Positions 48,008-60,185 are shown, counted from the stretch's first letter. The stretch is 64,000 nucleotides of DNA from Apiotrichum sp. Y4204 (GCA_025531455.1 JAMYHL010000004.1:558001-622000); one strand, 5' to 3'. The notes: generated by a model not told the origin, from the letters alone. Program-made: numbers and translations.

Positions 48008-51000
48008 CTAGCGATCACCCGCAGCGCCGCCGTTATCGCGCGGGGCATTAAGGGGGCGGAAACCCATACGGCGCGCGTACTCGCGCTCCTCGGCCTCGGT
48101 GAGACGGTCTGTGCCGCTCCAGTTGGCGGAAGACGTGCGGGCACGGAACTTGCCCTGGCGCTGCTTGAACAGCTCGTCCATGTTGAGGGGGCGAATCTGG
48201 CCGAAGAGCTCGTCGGGGTTGACAAACGCCTGCTGTGCGAGCGCCTTGTTGAGCTCGGGAGACTCGGCCCACGCGGGGCGCACAAAGTCTGTTTCCTTGT
48301 CCGAGTCGTCCGAGTCCGAGTACTCGGAGGCAATGTCGGGAAGGACAATGTCCTCGGACTCCGTGTCGATCACCTTCTGCTCGAGCTGCGCCTGGAGTGT
48401 CTGGCGCTTCTGCTGGAGAGTCTGGGCCGAGGTGTACTGTGTAGTGGATGGCATGCCTGGGCGGTTGGCAGTCGAAGAGACAAGCTTTATGGTCGACGAC
48501 GTGTACGTCTCCTCCGCGCGGTAGGTGGCCTTGACAGCACTCGCGCGGCTGGGGCCAGCGATGGGAGTATTTGCGGTGGACTTGGAGAGACGGACCGGAG
48601 CCTTGCCGGCTGTGGGGATAATACGCTTGATTGTGCCAGCCTGTTGAGGTTTGTTGACGAGTGCAATCTTCCGCTTGCGAGCAGCCTCCTCTTCGGCAGC
48701 CTTCTCCTCGGCGGCCCGCGCGGCGATGTCGGCGGCTTCACGTTCCTCACGCGCAGCTCGGTCCTTTGCTGCCTGCTGGGCGATCCTTTCACGCTTCTTC
48801 TCGGCCTCGACGAGGCGCCTGCGGCGCTCTTCCTGCTCAGCACGCTTCCGCTCGCGCGCTTCCTCGGCTGCGGCACGCTCAGTCTCTTCCTTACGGCGGG
48901 CCTCCTCCTGCTTACGACGTTCGAGCTCAGCCCTCATCGCAGCCTTGCGCTCCGCAGCCGACTCTTGCCTCTTCGCAGCCTCGGCAGCGCGTTGCAGGCT
49001 CTTGACCGGTGGAGCGGCGGACTTGACACCGAGCGCCTTGGCCGCAATACGTTCTGCTTGCGAAAGAGTGCTGCTGGATTTGGAGAGACGAGAGGACGAA
49101 GCGGAAACGACGCGGGAAGTCTGAGATGAGGACTTTTTGGTGCCGAACTGGGCCATGTCGTCCTCGTTGTCATCCATGTCCTCGTCATCATCGTAGTCAG
49201 TCGATGCGGTAGGAGGCCTACTAGCGGAGCGGACAGACGATCCGAGAGCGCTCATGGGACGCTTGGTCTCTTTCGGAGGGGGCGAGACGATAATCTCGGG
49301 CATCTGCACCTTTCCAATCTTCTTGATGTTGAGCGGCGGTGTTTGGGGGGGAGTGGTCGACCCAAAGTCAACGTCAATACCAGCTGCACCGAGAGCAGAT
49401 GTAGGTCCGTCCTCAAACGGCTCGTCATCGTACTCGTCGCCGATGTCGGGTCGAGGGAGCTCGGGGAGGGTCACAGACGCATTGTGCTCGTCATCTTCAG
49501 ACTCGTCGTCCGCGTCCTCCTCCTCGTCCACGACGATGGCAACGTCGCCCATCTGGGACGAGCTCGACTCGGAAGCGGGAACTGCCTTGGAGGACTTGGA
49601 AAGAGGCTTGGTAGGTTGCGAATTCTCAGAGTCACCTTGCTTGTCCTCCTCAGCCATGTCACGCATGAAGCGCGCAAGCTCAGCCTCTGCCTGCTGCCGA
49701 GCAATCCGGTCGTCGTCCTCGCGACGGAGACGGGTGGCTTCATCTTCAGAGGCAGCGAGAGCACCAAAACCGAGAAGACCGGCACCAAGGTTGCCAAGGC
49801 CACGTAGGAAGCCGCTACCGGTCGAAGGAAGAGGAGCAGCCTTGGTAGCGTTGGCAAGCTTGCTGGCTGCTGCACTCTTCTGCTGCTTGGCAGCGGCCGC
49901 TGCTGCAGTACGCTCCCGAAGCTCCTCCAATGCACTGTGAACCTTGTTGTTGTGCTTGGAGCGTCCGTCGTTGGGAACCGAAGTAGGGTTGTGGCGGGTG
50001 CTGGAAGCGGAGGGGGTGGCGATGTTGGCAGAGGGCAGAGACTGGGCAGAGCCAGGCTGGCGGGACGCGAAGATAGAGCTGCGCTGGGGAGAGGCAGGGC
50101 GACCAGTGGCTGCGTCGGTAGCGTGGTTGTCGAAACGGGCGACTTTCTCTGCGCGCTTCGTCTCAAGCTTGTCGTCATTGTCGGCATCAGGTCCCTCTTC
50201 GGACTTGCGCTTCACAGAAGCAGTGAGGCGCTTGCGAGCTGCGGCGTCGCCAACGGTGCTTTGACGGGCGTTGCCCATAGGAACTGGACGGTCACCCAGC
50301 GCCTGGGTGAGCCAAGATGAGCGGACCTGGCGAGTAGGAGCCGGAGCCTCAGAGGCCCTAACAGGGGAGCTAGACTTGGCTGGAGCTTCAACGAACGGTG
50401 AGGCTTCCTTGACCGGCGAGGCGGCCTTCACAGGGGACGGGACCCGGGCAGGAGACACCTCCTTGACGGGCGTGGCGGCCTTGATTGGTGAGGCCGGCTT
50501 CACGGGTGACTGATACTTGATGGGAGACACCCGTTTCACGGGCGAAAGCACCTTGATGGGCGAGGTGACCTTTCTGGGGGTTGGTGACATGGGAGCCACA
50601 AGGTATGGTTTAACAGTCGGGGTGTCTTCATCTTCCTGGTCGTCCTCGGCATCAACCTCCATGAGCTCCTCGATATCGTCGGCTTCCTCGTCAACCTTGA
50701 TGGTCTGGTCCTCGATGAGCTTAATGGTGCCGGCCTGCTTCACCTCTTCAGGAGCTTCGTCGACAAGGATAGGCTCAGACGGTGAAGAAACTGCACGCTC
50801 AGCCTCAGGCTCGGCTTCAGCCATCGGCTCATCCCTGGGCTCGGTAACCGGCTCCGCCACAACTTCAGGTTCAGCCTCTGGAGCAGGCTCAGGCTCAGAG
50901 GCAGGCTCAGCCACCTTGGGTGCGGGAAGAGGCGAGGGTGACTTCGGAACAGCAGATCGAACCGACTTTGAGAGGGATGTGGCTGTCGAGCTCTTAGAGA

Positions 51001-51715
51001 CGGTCGACTCGTCAAGAGCGGCATTCTTCTTAGGACGTCCACGCTTCTTGGGGGGAGGCTTCTCAGTTTCATCAATGTTCTCGGCATCTGCCTTTGCCTT
51101 GCCCTTGCCCTTGGACCGAGTCTTCGGCTCGGCCTTGGCCTTGGTCTTTGGCTCAGTCTTAGCCTCGGGCTTCAACTGGAGCTTTGCGACGAGTGGCGAC
51201 TTGGTGGGCGACAAACCCTGAGGAAGGCCCAAGCGGTGGGGCGAGTTTATGGATTGCTCCTGGAGAGGTGAAAAAAGCTGTCGCTTGGGGGTTAGCCTCG
51301 GAAAGCATACCAATAAACAAAGGGTGACACTCACAGCAGGTGATCTGTCCGCCAGAGGGGAGAGCGCGAGCCGGGCGTTGAACGCCTTGACCTGCTCTGC
51401 GCGGTTGATAGTAGCAGTGGCGGCCGCCCGCGTCTTCTTAGCGGTGGCGGTACGGGAAGGGGTCTTGATCAAGTCGGCGATTGGGGCACTGGGTGTGAGA
51501 AGAACTGCACGAGATAAACATGGAGAATTGGCCACTCACCGAGTGCCTGCCTTCTCGACAGTGTCGATGTAGCTCTCGAGCCAGTTGTAGCTGTCGCCAA
51601 TGATACTTGCCTCAAACTCGGCGAGAGTGGAGCGAGCAGCCTGGCGTAACCGCTCCGAGAGATCGAATGTGTATTGTGGGAACGACATTGCCGTCGATGC
51701 CTGGTTTGCGGCCAT
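48008..51715 (-). CDS. SLI15: INCENP/Sli15, scaffold of the chromosomal passenger complex
   Basis: Exons 51715-51540, 51488-51335 and 51283-48008 give 1201 aa. INCENP binds Survivin and Borealin at its N-terminus and activates Aurora B through its C-terminal IN-box at centromeres and the spindle midzone. The IN-box (about 1107-1184) is clear: PAWAESPELNKALAQQ, NPDELFGQI, MDELFKQR, FRARTSSANWSG with the TSS phosphosites. About 874-988 is a long charged helix (EEERRRRL type). Near 341-404 are repeated S-P-[IV]-K units, and KKRGRPKK near 180 is an AT-hook. Intron 2 (51334-51284) is 51 bases and stop-free, so it could be retained. Divergent from haspin. Confidence 0.93.
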
Positions 51716-52595
51716 GGCAGGAGAGTTTGGCGGTGGGAGAAGGATAACTGTCTAGGAAGTACGATCTGTAGTAGCCTTTGCTGCTGTATGAAAACTACCC
51801 GCTACAAGATGGGAAAGATGCAGTATGTGGTTGATGGATGGAGAGAAAGAAACAAACGATGTCGAATCGGGGAATGTTGTGCTCGCAGTGGTGGTGCGGT
51901 GGTGCAGACAATGTTTGTGGAACATCAGGAAACAAGTCAGCCGCGTCCTTGGATGTGGGAGCAAATATGATTGGCCCTTAAGGCATTAGGTAATATTGTT
52001 GTTGTTGTGGCACTTTGTTGTGTTTGTGGGAGTGGCACCCGTTGGACTCGACAGACCGCAATGTCAACCAGTGTCGAACGACAAATGTGGGCGTTTTGAA
52101 GGGGTATGGGGGGTCGGGACTGTGATGGAGATCTGTAAGCACATGCGGGAGCCTGGGAGAAGAGGTTTGGGGAGCTTTCTCCTCATGTTACTTCGATTGC
52201 TCTGGGTGCCATTCTGTCAATTCGACCATCATCTATGATGCCTCGCCTTCATTCTTGGATCCCCAGAGGTGATGGAATGCATAGAGCTGATTCACAGAGC
52301 ACTCCCACTGCCATTCATGTGCCCTCGTCAAGAGTCAACTTGACAACAACATTACACCAGTGATCGTAAGCTCTGGGTGGTGGCGACCCTTGTTTTGGTG
52401 GCAACGGAACCAAAATCCGGTCAACATTCGAGTAAACAAACAACCTCGAGAGGAGATGTCCAAAACAACCATCAGCACCATCATCAGGATACTTGTAACC
52501 TACCTGTCCTTCAACAACAACAACGCACACATCTATAACCCTTCGGAAGGACGTTCAACAGCCTACGATATTAATCTTTCGCTTGAACGCTGAAC
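51716..52595. promoter_or_regulatory. Shared divergent region between INCENP and haspin genes
   Basis: 880 bases separate the two start codons, with no gene between. Both promoters must be here. No cell-cycle-box motif can be named with confidence by eye. Confidence 0.6.
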
Positions 52596-54753
52596 ATGAC
52601 ATTTCTGTCGTCAAGGGTGAGCTGCCGTGGCCTGTCCACCCGATAAGCTGACACGTCTCCAGACCAAGAAGGTGAAGCCGACAGAAACATCTCCATGATC
52701 AGGATGCTAACGAGTAGGTCACCACCTATGGCAGAAAGAAGAATGTGAGCTTTAGGGACGAGCAGAAAGCTCACCACAGGCCATTGTCGATATCCACCGT
52801 GACTTCTCTCCTGAGAAGGGCTCGTCCCGTGAGACAGCAGCTTCGAGCTCCGCCCAGACACCATCAAAACCGTCGAGAGTGTATGTCGACCTCAGCTCCA
52901 AGCTGCCTCTCAAGATTGGTAACATGAACGGAAACTGCTCTGAAAACGCCTACCTTCCCACGGATACGCCCCAGAAGTCCATCAAGAATGCCCCGCGAGC
53001 TCCTCTGCAGACCAAGAGCTCATTCGAGGTGTCTCGACAGCCGCTGACCCCGAAGAGAGCCACACCGCCGCTTAAGAAGGCTCCGATTGGCAAGTCGAGA
53101 CTCGCCAAGCAGATCTCTCCCCCCTCAACAGACGAACGGCCCAGGCCTGCTCGCTATGTCGCCAGCAAACGGCGTGTCGTCATCCCCCGGTCGCCATCGT
53201 GCTCGCCCCGCCAGGGGGCTCCGACCTCATCAAAAGCTGGGGCACCTCGCCCGTTGCACAAGTCACATGCCCCCACCCCGATGCGCAGTGGTAACGCCGC
53301 GGCGACCAGGAACGGCCTCTCAGAGCGGCTGGCAAGGCTGTCGCTGGAAGCAGCGGCGACAGCGAGCCCCGTGCAGGATATAAAGAGGCAGGCCGACGAG
53401 GAGACAACCCCACAATCTGAAGCAACATCTATCATGATCCCGACGACATCCCAGCCCTCATCCACAACCAGACTCCTCGACGTGTGTAACTTCCATCAGC
53501 CAATCCCGTTCGAGGCAGTCTTCACCTCTTCGGCGTTGACGTCTCACTTGGCACACCAAGTTGCCTCTGGTGCTACGCCCATTGTCCGCAAGATTGGGGA
53601 GGCATCCTATTCCGAGGTCTTTGGGGTCAAGGCAGCGGCCGAGGACGTTGAGATGGTCGTAAAGATCATACCTCTTCTCAGCGGTCCACCTAAGTCATCG
53701 TCACCAGTGGACTGCGACGAGGATGTCGAGCTCCCTGACTCGAGTGAGATCAAGGAGGTGGTGCGGGAGATCGAGTTGACTCGCCACATGGCTCGAGTTC
53801 CTGGCGGAGGATTTATTGAATTCCTTGGGTGAGTGAAGGCATAGACAGAGACGTGCTGACTGCAGTGCGCTCGTCGTAGAGGGTGTGTATCCCGAGTGGA
53901 TGTTGGAAAAGTGGGATGAGTACGAGGACGAAAACGGCTCTCAGAACATCCGGCCTGGTACGTCCACACCAACACATCTTGTCTAACTCCAGACGCCTTT
54001 GCTCCATCCCAACAATACGCCTTTCTTCTTCTCTCCGACGGAGGCGCTGATCTTGAGCACTATCAGTTCGGCAACTCAAAGGGCTGGGTGCAGGCCGCAG
54101 CGGTCTTCTGGCAAGTGGCTGACGCTCTGGCACGTGCCGAGAAGTGGACCAACTTTGAGGTGAGCTAATAGCATCTCGTAGTTGAGCTCACTTTGCAGCA
54201 TCGCGATCTGCATGAAGGCCAGGTACTGGTGGCACCCGTCGATATGAACGATCTGGCACCGGTGAAGAACTACCTCGACACCCTTGAGACCGGAGTACAA
54301 GCCACTGTCATCGACTTTGGCCTCTCCCGCCTTGACCTTGAGCGGGGACCGATAGCCACCCATCTGCCGACAGAATGTTACGACGGGGTTGGGGAACAAT
54401 GGGATGTCTACCGCCAAATGCGGGAACTTATTGAGCCTTCGATGAATGACCTCGACCGCTGGAACGACTTCTTCCCTCGCACGAACGTCTTGTGGCTCCA
54501 TTACCTCGCTCAGCGCTTCCTGCGGTTCACCAGAACTCTGCGAAAGCCCATGGCCCGTCGGAGCCGAGCCAGCGTCGTCAAGGGTGCTGCCGCCATGAAG
54601 AATGAGGTCATTCGGAAACGAGCAGAGACAGCCTACGCGATGCTCACGGTCATTGAGATTGAGCTCAACGCAAAGCCGCGCCGCGGCAAGACAGGCTTTG
54701 GCTCGGCAGGTGAGGTGATGGCATGGGGCCGGCTGCAGGGCTGGGTTGCGTAG
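52596..54753 (+). CDS. hrk1: Haspin-type histone H3 Thr3 kinase
   Basis: Exons 52596-52616, 52663-52671, 52718-52744, 52780-53828, 53866-53957, 53993-54159 and 54199-54753 give 639 aa. Haspin phosphorylates histone H3 Thr3 and so recruits the chromosomal passenger complex. The first three exons, of 21, 9 and 27 bases, spell MTFLSSR-TKK-VTTYGRKKN, a basic N-terminus. Exon 4 has a long disordered region, then the kinase domain: KIGEASYSEVFGV (about 290), VVKII lysine, HRDLHEGQVLV at about 456, and VIDFGLSR at about 490. The atypical HRDLHEG and the helical C-terminal lobe fit haspins. All exon joins are in phase. Confidence 0.88.
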
Positions 54754-54857
54754 CAGATTGTAATCGTATGTAATGATATGTCTCTTGGAGGAAACGACAA
54801 CTGCTAGATTTCATGAGATGCGGGATTATGACAGATTGTTGTCTACGGCTCTCTGCC

Positions 54858-55993
54858 TCAGAGAGGCCCCATGGCGTCGGCAAACTTGTCAACGGGGATG
54901 TGGCCTATCCAGCCGGTCGTGCCAAACCCGCCAATGTAGTAAATGTCGGTGGGGTCGAGACGGCCCCAGTGCGAGACGTGTGCGCCGCGCGGGTCGCCAG
55001 GGAGCCACCACTTGGCGTCCGGGTGGTACTTGACGTAGCACTCGCGGAGGCGTGCGTCTTCCTCCTTCGAGATCTCCTCAAAGATTGTCATGTTCTGGGA
55101 TATCAGCTGAGGATCATACAAGCGAGAAGGATGCAGCTGTGATTGTGTGCTGATTTCCCTATCTGCTACTCACACCAATGAACGAGACCCGCGGCTGAGC
55201 ATACTCGCTCACGCCCTTCTTGAGGGGCGTCTGAAGCGCGTACGTCGCCTGCCCGCTGGTAGCCCTAATGTTGCGCGTGTTGAGCGACAACGGCATTGTG
55301 ATGAACGTCAGTCCGCCGTCGGGGTGGCATGGCGCGTCTGGCCGTCAGTCGGTTCGAGGTGAAACCGCTACTCGCTCAAGACTTACGCGACTGTTTTTGC
55401 AAGCGGGATCAAGCAGTTTCGAGCCGCGTCAGTACTGGATAGGCCCCCTGAACCTCGTCTGGGCGGAGAGAAATATTGCACAGCAGACCGCAACTACCCA
55501 CCTCCATCAGCGCGTACGGAAGGCCTGTGACGTCAGTACGCGTTCAGATACATCGACTATAAGTGATACGTACCAGCATTGGGAGAGCCGGCGGGGAACA
55601 CGCTCGCGAGCGTGCCCGTCGTGACGGTCTTGGCGAGATTTGCGGCGGAGATGACTGGCGTTAGTGGGTTCGATCAGGGAGAGCGGTGTGTCTTGTCTGG
55701 GCACGGAGCCCAGTGGCTAGAGTCACGTCTGAACCGGCGCGACGTGTGTGCATGCACAACCACCATCGACGGATATGGGGAAATGGCAATCGATGGTGAT
55801 AACCGTCTCGGACGCGTCTGGCGGAGTGGGTGGCAACACCGTGTGGAGCCTGCAACGCGTGACGGTGGCAACAGGGATCGGACAACGCACCGGCGTCCTC
55901 GAGTGTTTCGCGCGCGTTGGCGTGGGATCCGAGGGTCTGCTGGCTCGGCCCAAATACGCCTGCCGCGAGGCTGAGAAGCTTGGGGATGTACAT
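54858..55993 (-). CDS. CREG/pyridoxamine-phosphate-oxidase-fold protein
   Basis: Proposed exons 55993-55891, 55654-55574, 55524-55502, 55390-55387 (4 bases), 55337-55174 and 55094-54858 give 203 aa. The PPOX split-barrel is read from TGTLASVFPAG, LPYALME, then APCHPDGGLTFITMPLS and RVSFIGNMTIF, ending in WGRLDPTDIYYIGGFG and WIGHIPVDKF, typical of CREG-like fungal proteins. The first 20 residues are weakly hydrophobic (YIPKLLSLAAG) and could be a signal peptide. Instead of the 4-base exon, exon 3 could run to 55498 with a GTAGTT donor, which also keeps frame. Cofactor binding is not provable here. Confidence 0.75.
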
Positions 55994-56879
55994 GGTGGAC
56001 GATGGGGCTTGGGGATGAGGACAAGAGCTCCTCCCCGCGGTGGTTGTTATACGACCCAAGCCGCCTGCCACGACTGGGTGGTAGGAGAGGGGAAGGGGCG
56101 GTCACACTCGCGTGATTATCTACGATTGGAGCTTCATTTGGTGATGGCTGGCCCTTCGGCCGACGTGTACATCTCGTATGCTTTTACATTCCTGGTACAT
56201 GCATGTCTTTTCGTAAGCGATAGACGGTGAGGAGGCTTTGTACTCCATGATGCCAAGACCCGTCGCCGACATTCCGCTCGGCGTCGAGCACTTCTAGGCC
56301 GAAGACGATGCCTATGGTCCTGGTGCTACGCGGATCCGACCGATATCAGATAATCGGTCAAGTTCAGCCAACCAGCAACCCCACATCCAGCTGCCATAGA
56401 AGTACGACTAATGAGCACTTGAAATGCTTTACATAGCTTTACATAAGATAAGAAAGTAGGCATTGACCTGTTAGGTACGCCAAAGCCAAAGACGCCTTTG
56501 ACTGTGACGGAACCAACTCGATTTTCCGGGAACAAAGTTGCAGCTGGGGGACAAAGTAACAAAATGCCACATCGGCGTTTCGGCGTTTTGGCCAAGTTTC
56601 GAAAAGCACACATTGTGGTGTGCCTTTTGGCTGCAGAGCTGCAAAAACTTGGGTGGCCAGGGGGGGGAGAGCAGACGAGGTCAGCTTGTGTGGGCGCCGA
56701 TGCAACCCAGCCGCCGCCAGGGTGAGGGGCTGGATTGCTGGCTGCTGGCTGCTGGCTGCTGGCCGGCGGGTTGCTCGCTGGCTGGCAGGGACTCGCACCC
56801 ACCCACTCCCTCTCGCACGCCGCTATGCCAGTCGTTTGTCCCACTTCGACCTCCTCGAACTTCAACTAAAACCCTCAAA
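55994..56879. other. Divergent promoter of CREG-like and RPS24 genes
   Basis: Nearly 900 bases without a supported gene. A GCTGCTG unit is tandemly repeated near 56741-56762. Pyrimidine-rich sequence just before the RPS24 ATG resembles a ribosomal-protein leader. Confidence 0.55.
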
Positions 56880-57841
56880 ATGGTGCGCATCGACCACTGG
56901 GGATCGCGCGGACACGACACCGGAGACAGCAGCGGCGAGGACGACAACGGCGCGGCGATGGACACGAGCGAGAAAACGCGGGCACGGGACGGGTGGCGTG
57001 GGAGGAAGAGGGGGGCGTTGAAAGACTAACGGATGGAGAGGGCAGAGTGCTGCCCGTTGGCGACGAGGAGGGGGTGAAATGAGATGCCCGTGCTCGCCGT
57101 TGTTCTGGTCGCTGTCGTCTGGTCGAAATCGCTCTGTTTTCCGGTGTCGTGCGCTCAACCGAACCCAACGTCAATTTGTGATCTGGAGAGACCAGAGATG
57201 CTGACCATCCCGCAGGACCCCAACGGCCCCGTCACTCTTCGCACCTCGAAGTTCATCACCAACCGCCTGCTTAACCGCAAGCAGTTCGTGGTCACCATCA
57301 CCCACCCGACCCGCGCCAACCTTTCGCGCGCCGAGGTCGGTGAGCGTCTTGGCCAGCTCTACAAGTCCGAGAAGGAGCGCGTTGTCGTCTTCGGTCTCCG
57401 CACCAAGTTCGGTGGTGGCGTGACCCAGGGCTTCGGTCTCATCTACGACGACGAGGAGAGCCAGAAGAAGTTCGAGCCCCGCTACCGTCTCATCCGCGTG
57501 CGTATCGACGCATCCTGTGCCTCTGGGATAGCCGGCCACAAGTGCAGGAGTTTGAGAGGGCAGTGAGCATTGTAACGCGAGACTGCGTGTTGCTCTCCCT
57601 CGCCAACTTCCGGCTTGTGCACTGCTATCCCACCGGCGCTAGGAGGCCAAGTGAATGAGGATTTTGCTGACAATCACAGGCTGGCATGGCCACCAAGGTC
57701 GAGAAGGCTGGCCGCAAGCTCCGCAAGGAGCGCAAGAACCGTCAGAAGAAGGTAGGCTATTTTTGCTATTGTTGAGCTCCTCTGACGCCTCAGGTTCGCG
57801 GCACCAAGAAGGCCAAGGCCGGAGACGCCAAGAAGAAGTAA
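56880..57841 (+). CDS. RPS24: Ribosomal protein eS24 (40S)
   Basis: Exon 1 codes only for the ATG (56880-56882); then 57216-57497, 57680-57751 and 57794-57841, giving 134 aa, the normal family length. eS24 is a 40S protein needed for early pre-rRNA processing. It reads [14 protein letters not shown], then [23 protein letters not shown]-like [20 protein letters not shown], and a lysine-rich tail. An ATG at 57198 (MLTIPQ) would avoid the first intron, but CTGAC then CCGCAG at that point is an excellent branch site and acceptor. Introns 1 and 2 are long (333 and 182 bases), common in ribosomal-protein genes. Confidence 0.9.
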
Positions 57842-60080
57842 ACGTCGTCCTAGCCTTAGTGTTTGGTGTGTCGTTCGGCGTCCTAGGGCTGTTCGCTGTA
57901 TTCTTTTTCTTCGCCCCCCCGCATATGGGAGATGGATCTCCTTACAGCATCATGACTGTTGTTCCCCACTAAACGAGAGAAGGGGTTGCAGATGGAATGC
58001 GCGGGTACAGGGGAGAAGATCGAGGATCGAGGGGACAGAGGATCGAAGAGACTAACCACCATGGCAATCATATTTTGTGACCGCGGCTAACACCGTGGTA
58101 TGCGAGAGCGAACTGGAGATTCCGACGTCATGAAGTCAACAATTGCATGGCCGTCCTTGGTGCTGACCGTCGTCGGGTCGTGAGAATCAATGCCTCTCAC
58201 AAACGGCGACCTTTTGGCCTGCCCATGATACTGTCAGAACATACCAGTGACTGAAGTATGCTCTACATACACCTGCTCAGTGTCCGTCTCGCTCGTCATC
58301 AGCACTGCTCTTGCTCCATCCCTCATTTCGGCCTGCCAACGCCATAGCGAGACTCATTCGCGAACTTGGCAGTGCTCGCCACTCGCAGACGATCCGGCAC
58401 AACTCGCTCACAATACCTGCCAAGCAGGGCTCAAGTCAGGGACACAAGCTCCAATGGGATGACACCCATCTGGTCAATCAGATCGAACATACGTACCCAC
58501 TCTACAGTATTGCCAAGTGTCAACGAGAGCAGCACCTGGATGCCAAACAACGGGCGATGGCTCCGTGATGGATTGACTTGCTGTGACGCGGGTTGCATTG
58601 ATACTGAGCATCCATGCCCCGTTGGGCTTGGCCGCGTACATGCACCTGGGATGTCGTCTCGCCGATGCCCGTGGCGAACATGCTCCACAGCCATCTGAAG
58701 GTCAATGATCCTCGCTACTCAGTCGCAATCCTTGAGTATGCCATGACGATGCATGTCGGAGGTGCATTGGGGAGCACCTTTTTTTCGATGGGGCTGGTCT
58801 ATGCGGTTCGGTCATGACATGCCATCGTTACTTCTTTGTTCTTCCGTGATTGTCAAGAGATGTCGCACGAGACCCCGTAGCCAGGTCGTGCGGGGTTGTC
58901 AGCTCGAACAGTGGATCTCGTCTGCTGTACATACGTAAGGCCGTACATGGCCCAGCGGACCTCCATACCACAAGCACCGGCCTCTGGACCGTAGGCTCCC
59001 TAACGCATGTACTGTATTGTTCTCTCGTCTCACTGTTCTCTCGTCTCACTGCTAGCACCGCTGCTATCCGTATTACTGGTCCCGAGTACGCCGTAGGGCA
59101 TCCTCTACGCCGCCCCGTGACAGAGGTGCGGCAGGAAGACGACGGCCAGTCCTGTAATCCTTCGACGTCTGATCTCTTGCCGCGGCCCTATAAATTCCTT
59201 TGCCCGGTTAAATCACCCGGTGTCCTCTGGGCTGCAGTTTGTTTGTATCCTCCGAAACTTGGAGTCGCTCGCTCGCTAGCTGCTCGGAATACGGACCGTT
59301 CGTCCCCTCGCCCTCAGCTGGGATATATAACGCTCGAGGTCGGTGCGTTCCATTTTCTCGACCCAGCAGTCCGCCCTCTTGATGGCCATGTTTAACGATG
59401 CTCTCTTGAGCTGAATTGTGAGGAAATAAACATCATCAGGCTTTCTGAGTGGGCTGAAGACTCTTGACGCACATCGTGGCGGTATGTGGGTGGCAGTCCT
59501 TCCTGCGTGTAAACAACCACCAGCGTGAATGTCAGCACTGTACAAGCTTGTTTCCAGAGCAGCGTCACGTTCCCGCACTAGTTTATTGCAGCGTGCAAGA
59601 CACAGTCTTCTTGATCCATGCATGCGCTAGAGACTCGCGAATGGCACTAGTAATAAGTCAGCCTGTGATGTTTCGCCACACTGGCAAACACCACCTCAAG
59701 TTTATTGAACAGGTCAATCGGCCGGAAGACGTCAGCTGTGCCCCCCCTCGTTCTCTTTCTGCGCTACTCCGAAGGACTGCACTCCGGAGAGTGGTTGTAG
59801 TGGTTACACACAAGAAGAGCTCGGGCAGTTCGATTTAATCTTGACATCGCCAACACCACTGCGCACGCCGCGGCTCCTCGCTGCTCAATACTACTCCCAG
59901 ACGGCTGGCTTGTACTCCAAAGATATAATCAATCACACTGAACACAACCCTTGGGCGCGGGCGATGCACAACTCAATGGCAGGGATTTCTGTTGATTTAT
60001 CATGGTTTTGTGGGCCATTATTACATACAAAGCTGTCGGCTATAATTTATGTTGTGGCTCACGTTCTAAAAAATTGTATA
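57842..60080. other. Gene-poor interval
   Basis: About 2.2 kb. Only short frames of mixed composition are present. A 16-base unit (TGTTCTCTCGTCTCAC) is duplicated in tandem at 59018-59049. Some fragments look faintly like transporter helices, but not enough to call a relic. Confidence 0.5.
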
Positions 60081-60185
60081 GCTCTTGTGGTGTAGTCGCT
60101 ATCATACTCCCTTCGGGATACGAAGGATTCCGGCCGTTCGCGGCTTGAGTGGGAGTGGTCCTCGGTTCAAATCCGGGCAAGGGCC
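60081..60185 (+). tRNA. tRNA-Arg(TCG) with intron
   Basis: Acceptor GCTCTTG pairs with CAAGGGC. The anticodon stem ACTCC (60106-60110) pairs with GGAGT (60152-60156); the loop reads CT-TCG-G, followed by a 34-base intron (about 60117-60150). The T-arm is CTCGGTTCAAATCCGGG. A T-run at 60187-60191 is a Pol III terminator. Fungal Arg tRNAs often begin GCTC. The exact intron ends are inferred. Confidence 0.78.

Noticed and set aside
57084..57215. Alternative RPS24 start at 57198 (MLTIPQ)
   Set aside because: The same bases form a strong branch site (CTGAC) and acceptor (CCGCAG), and the spliced form gives the standard eS24 N-terminus.
58300..58820. Possible transporter relic in the gene-poor interval
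   Set aside because: Short stretches on both strands look faintly like MFS helices, but they lie in conflicting frames and strands, with no extended similarity.
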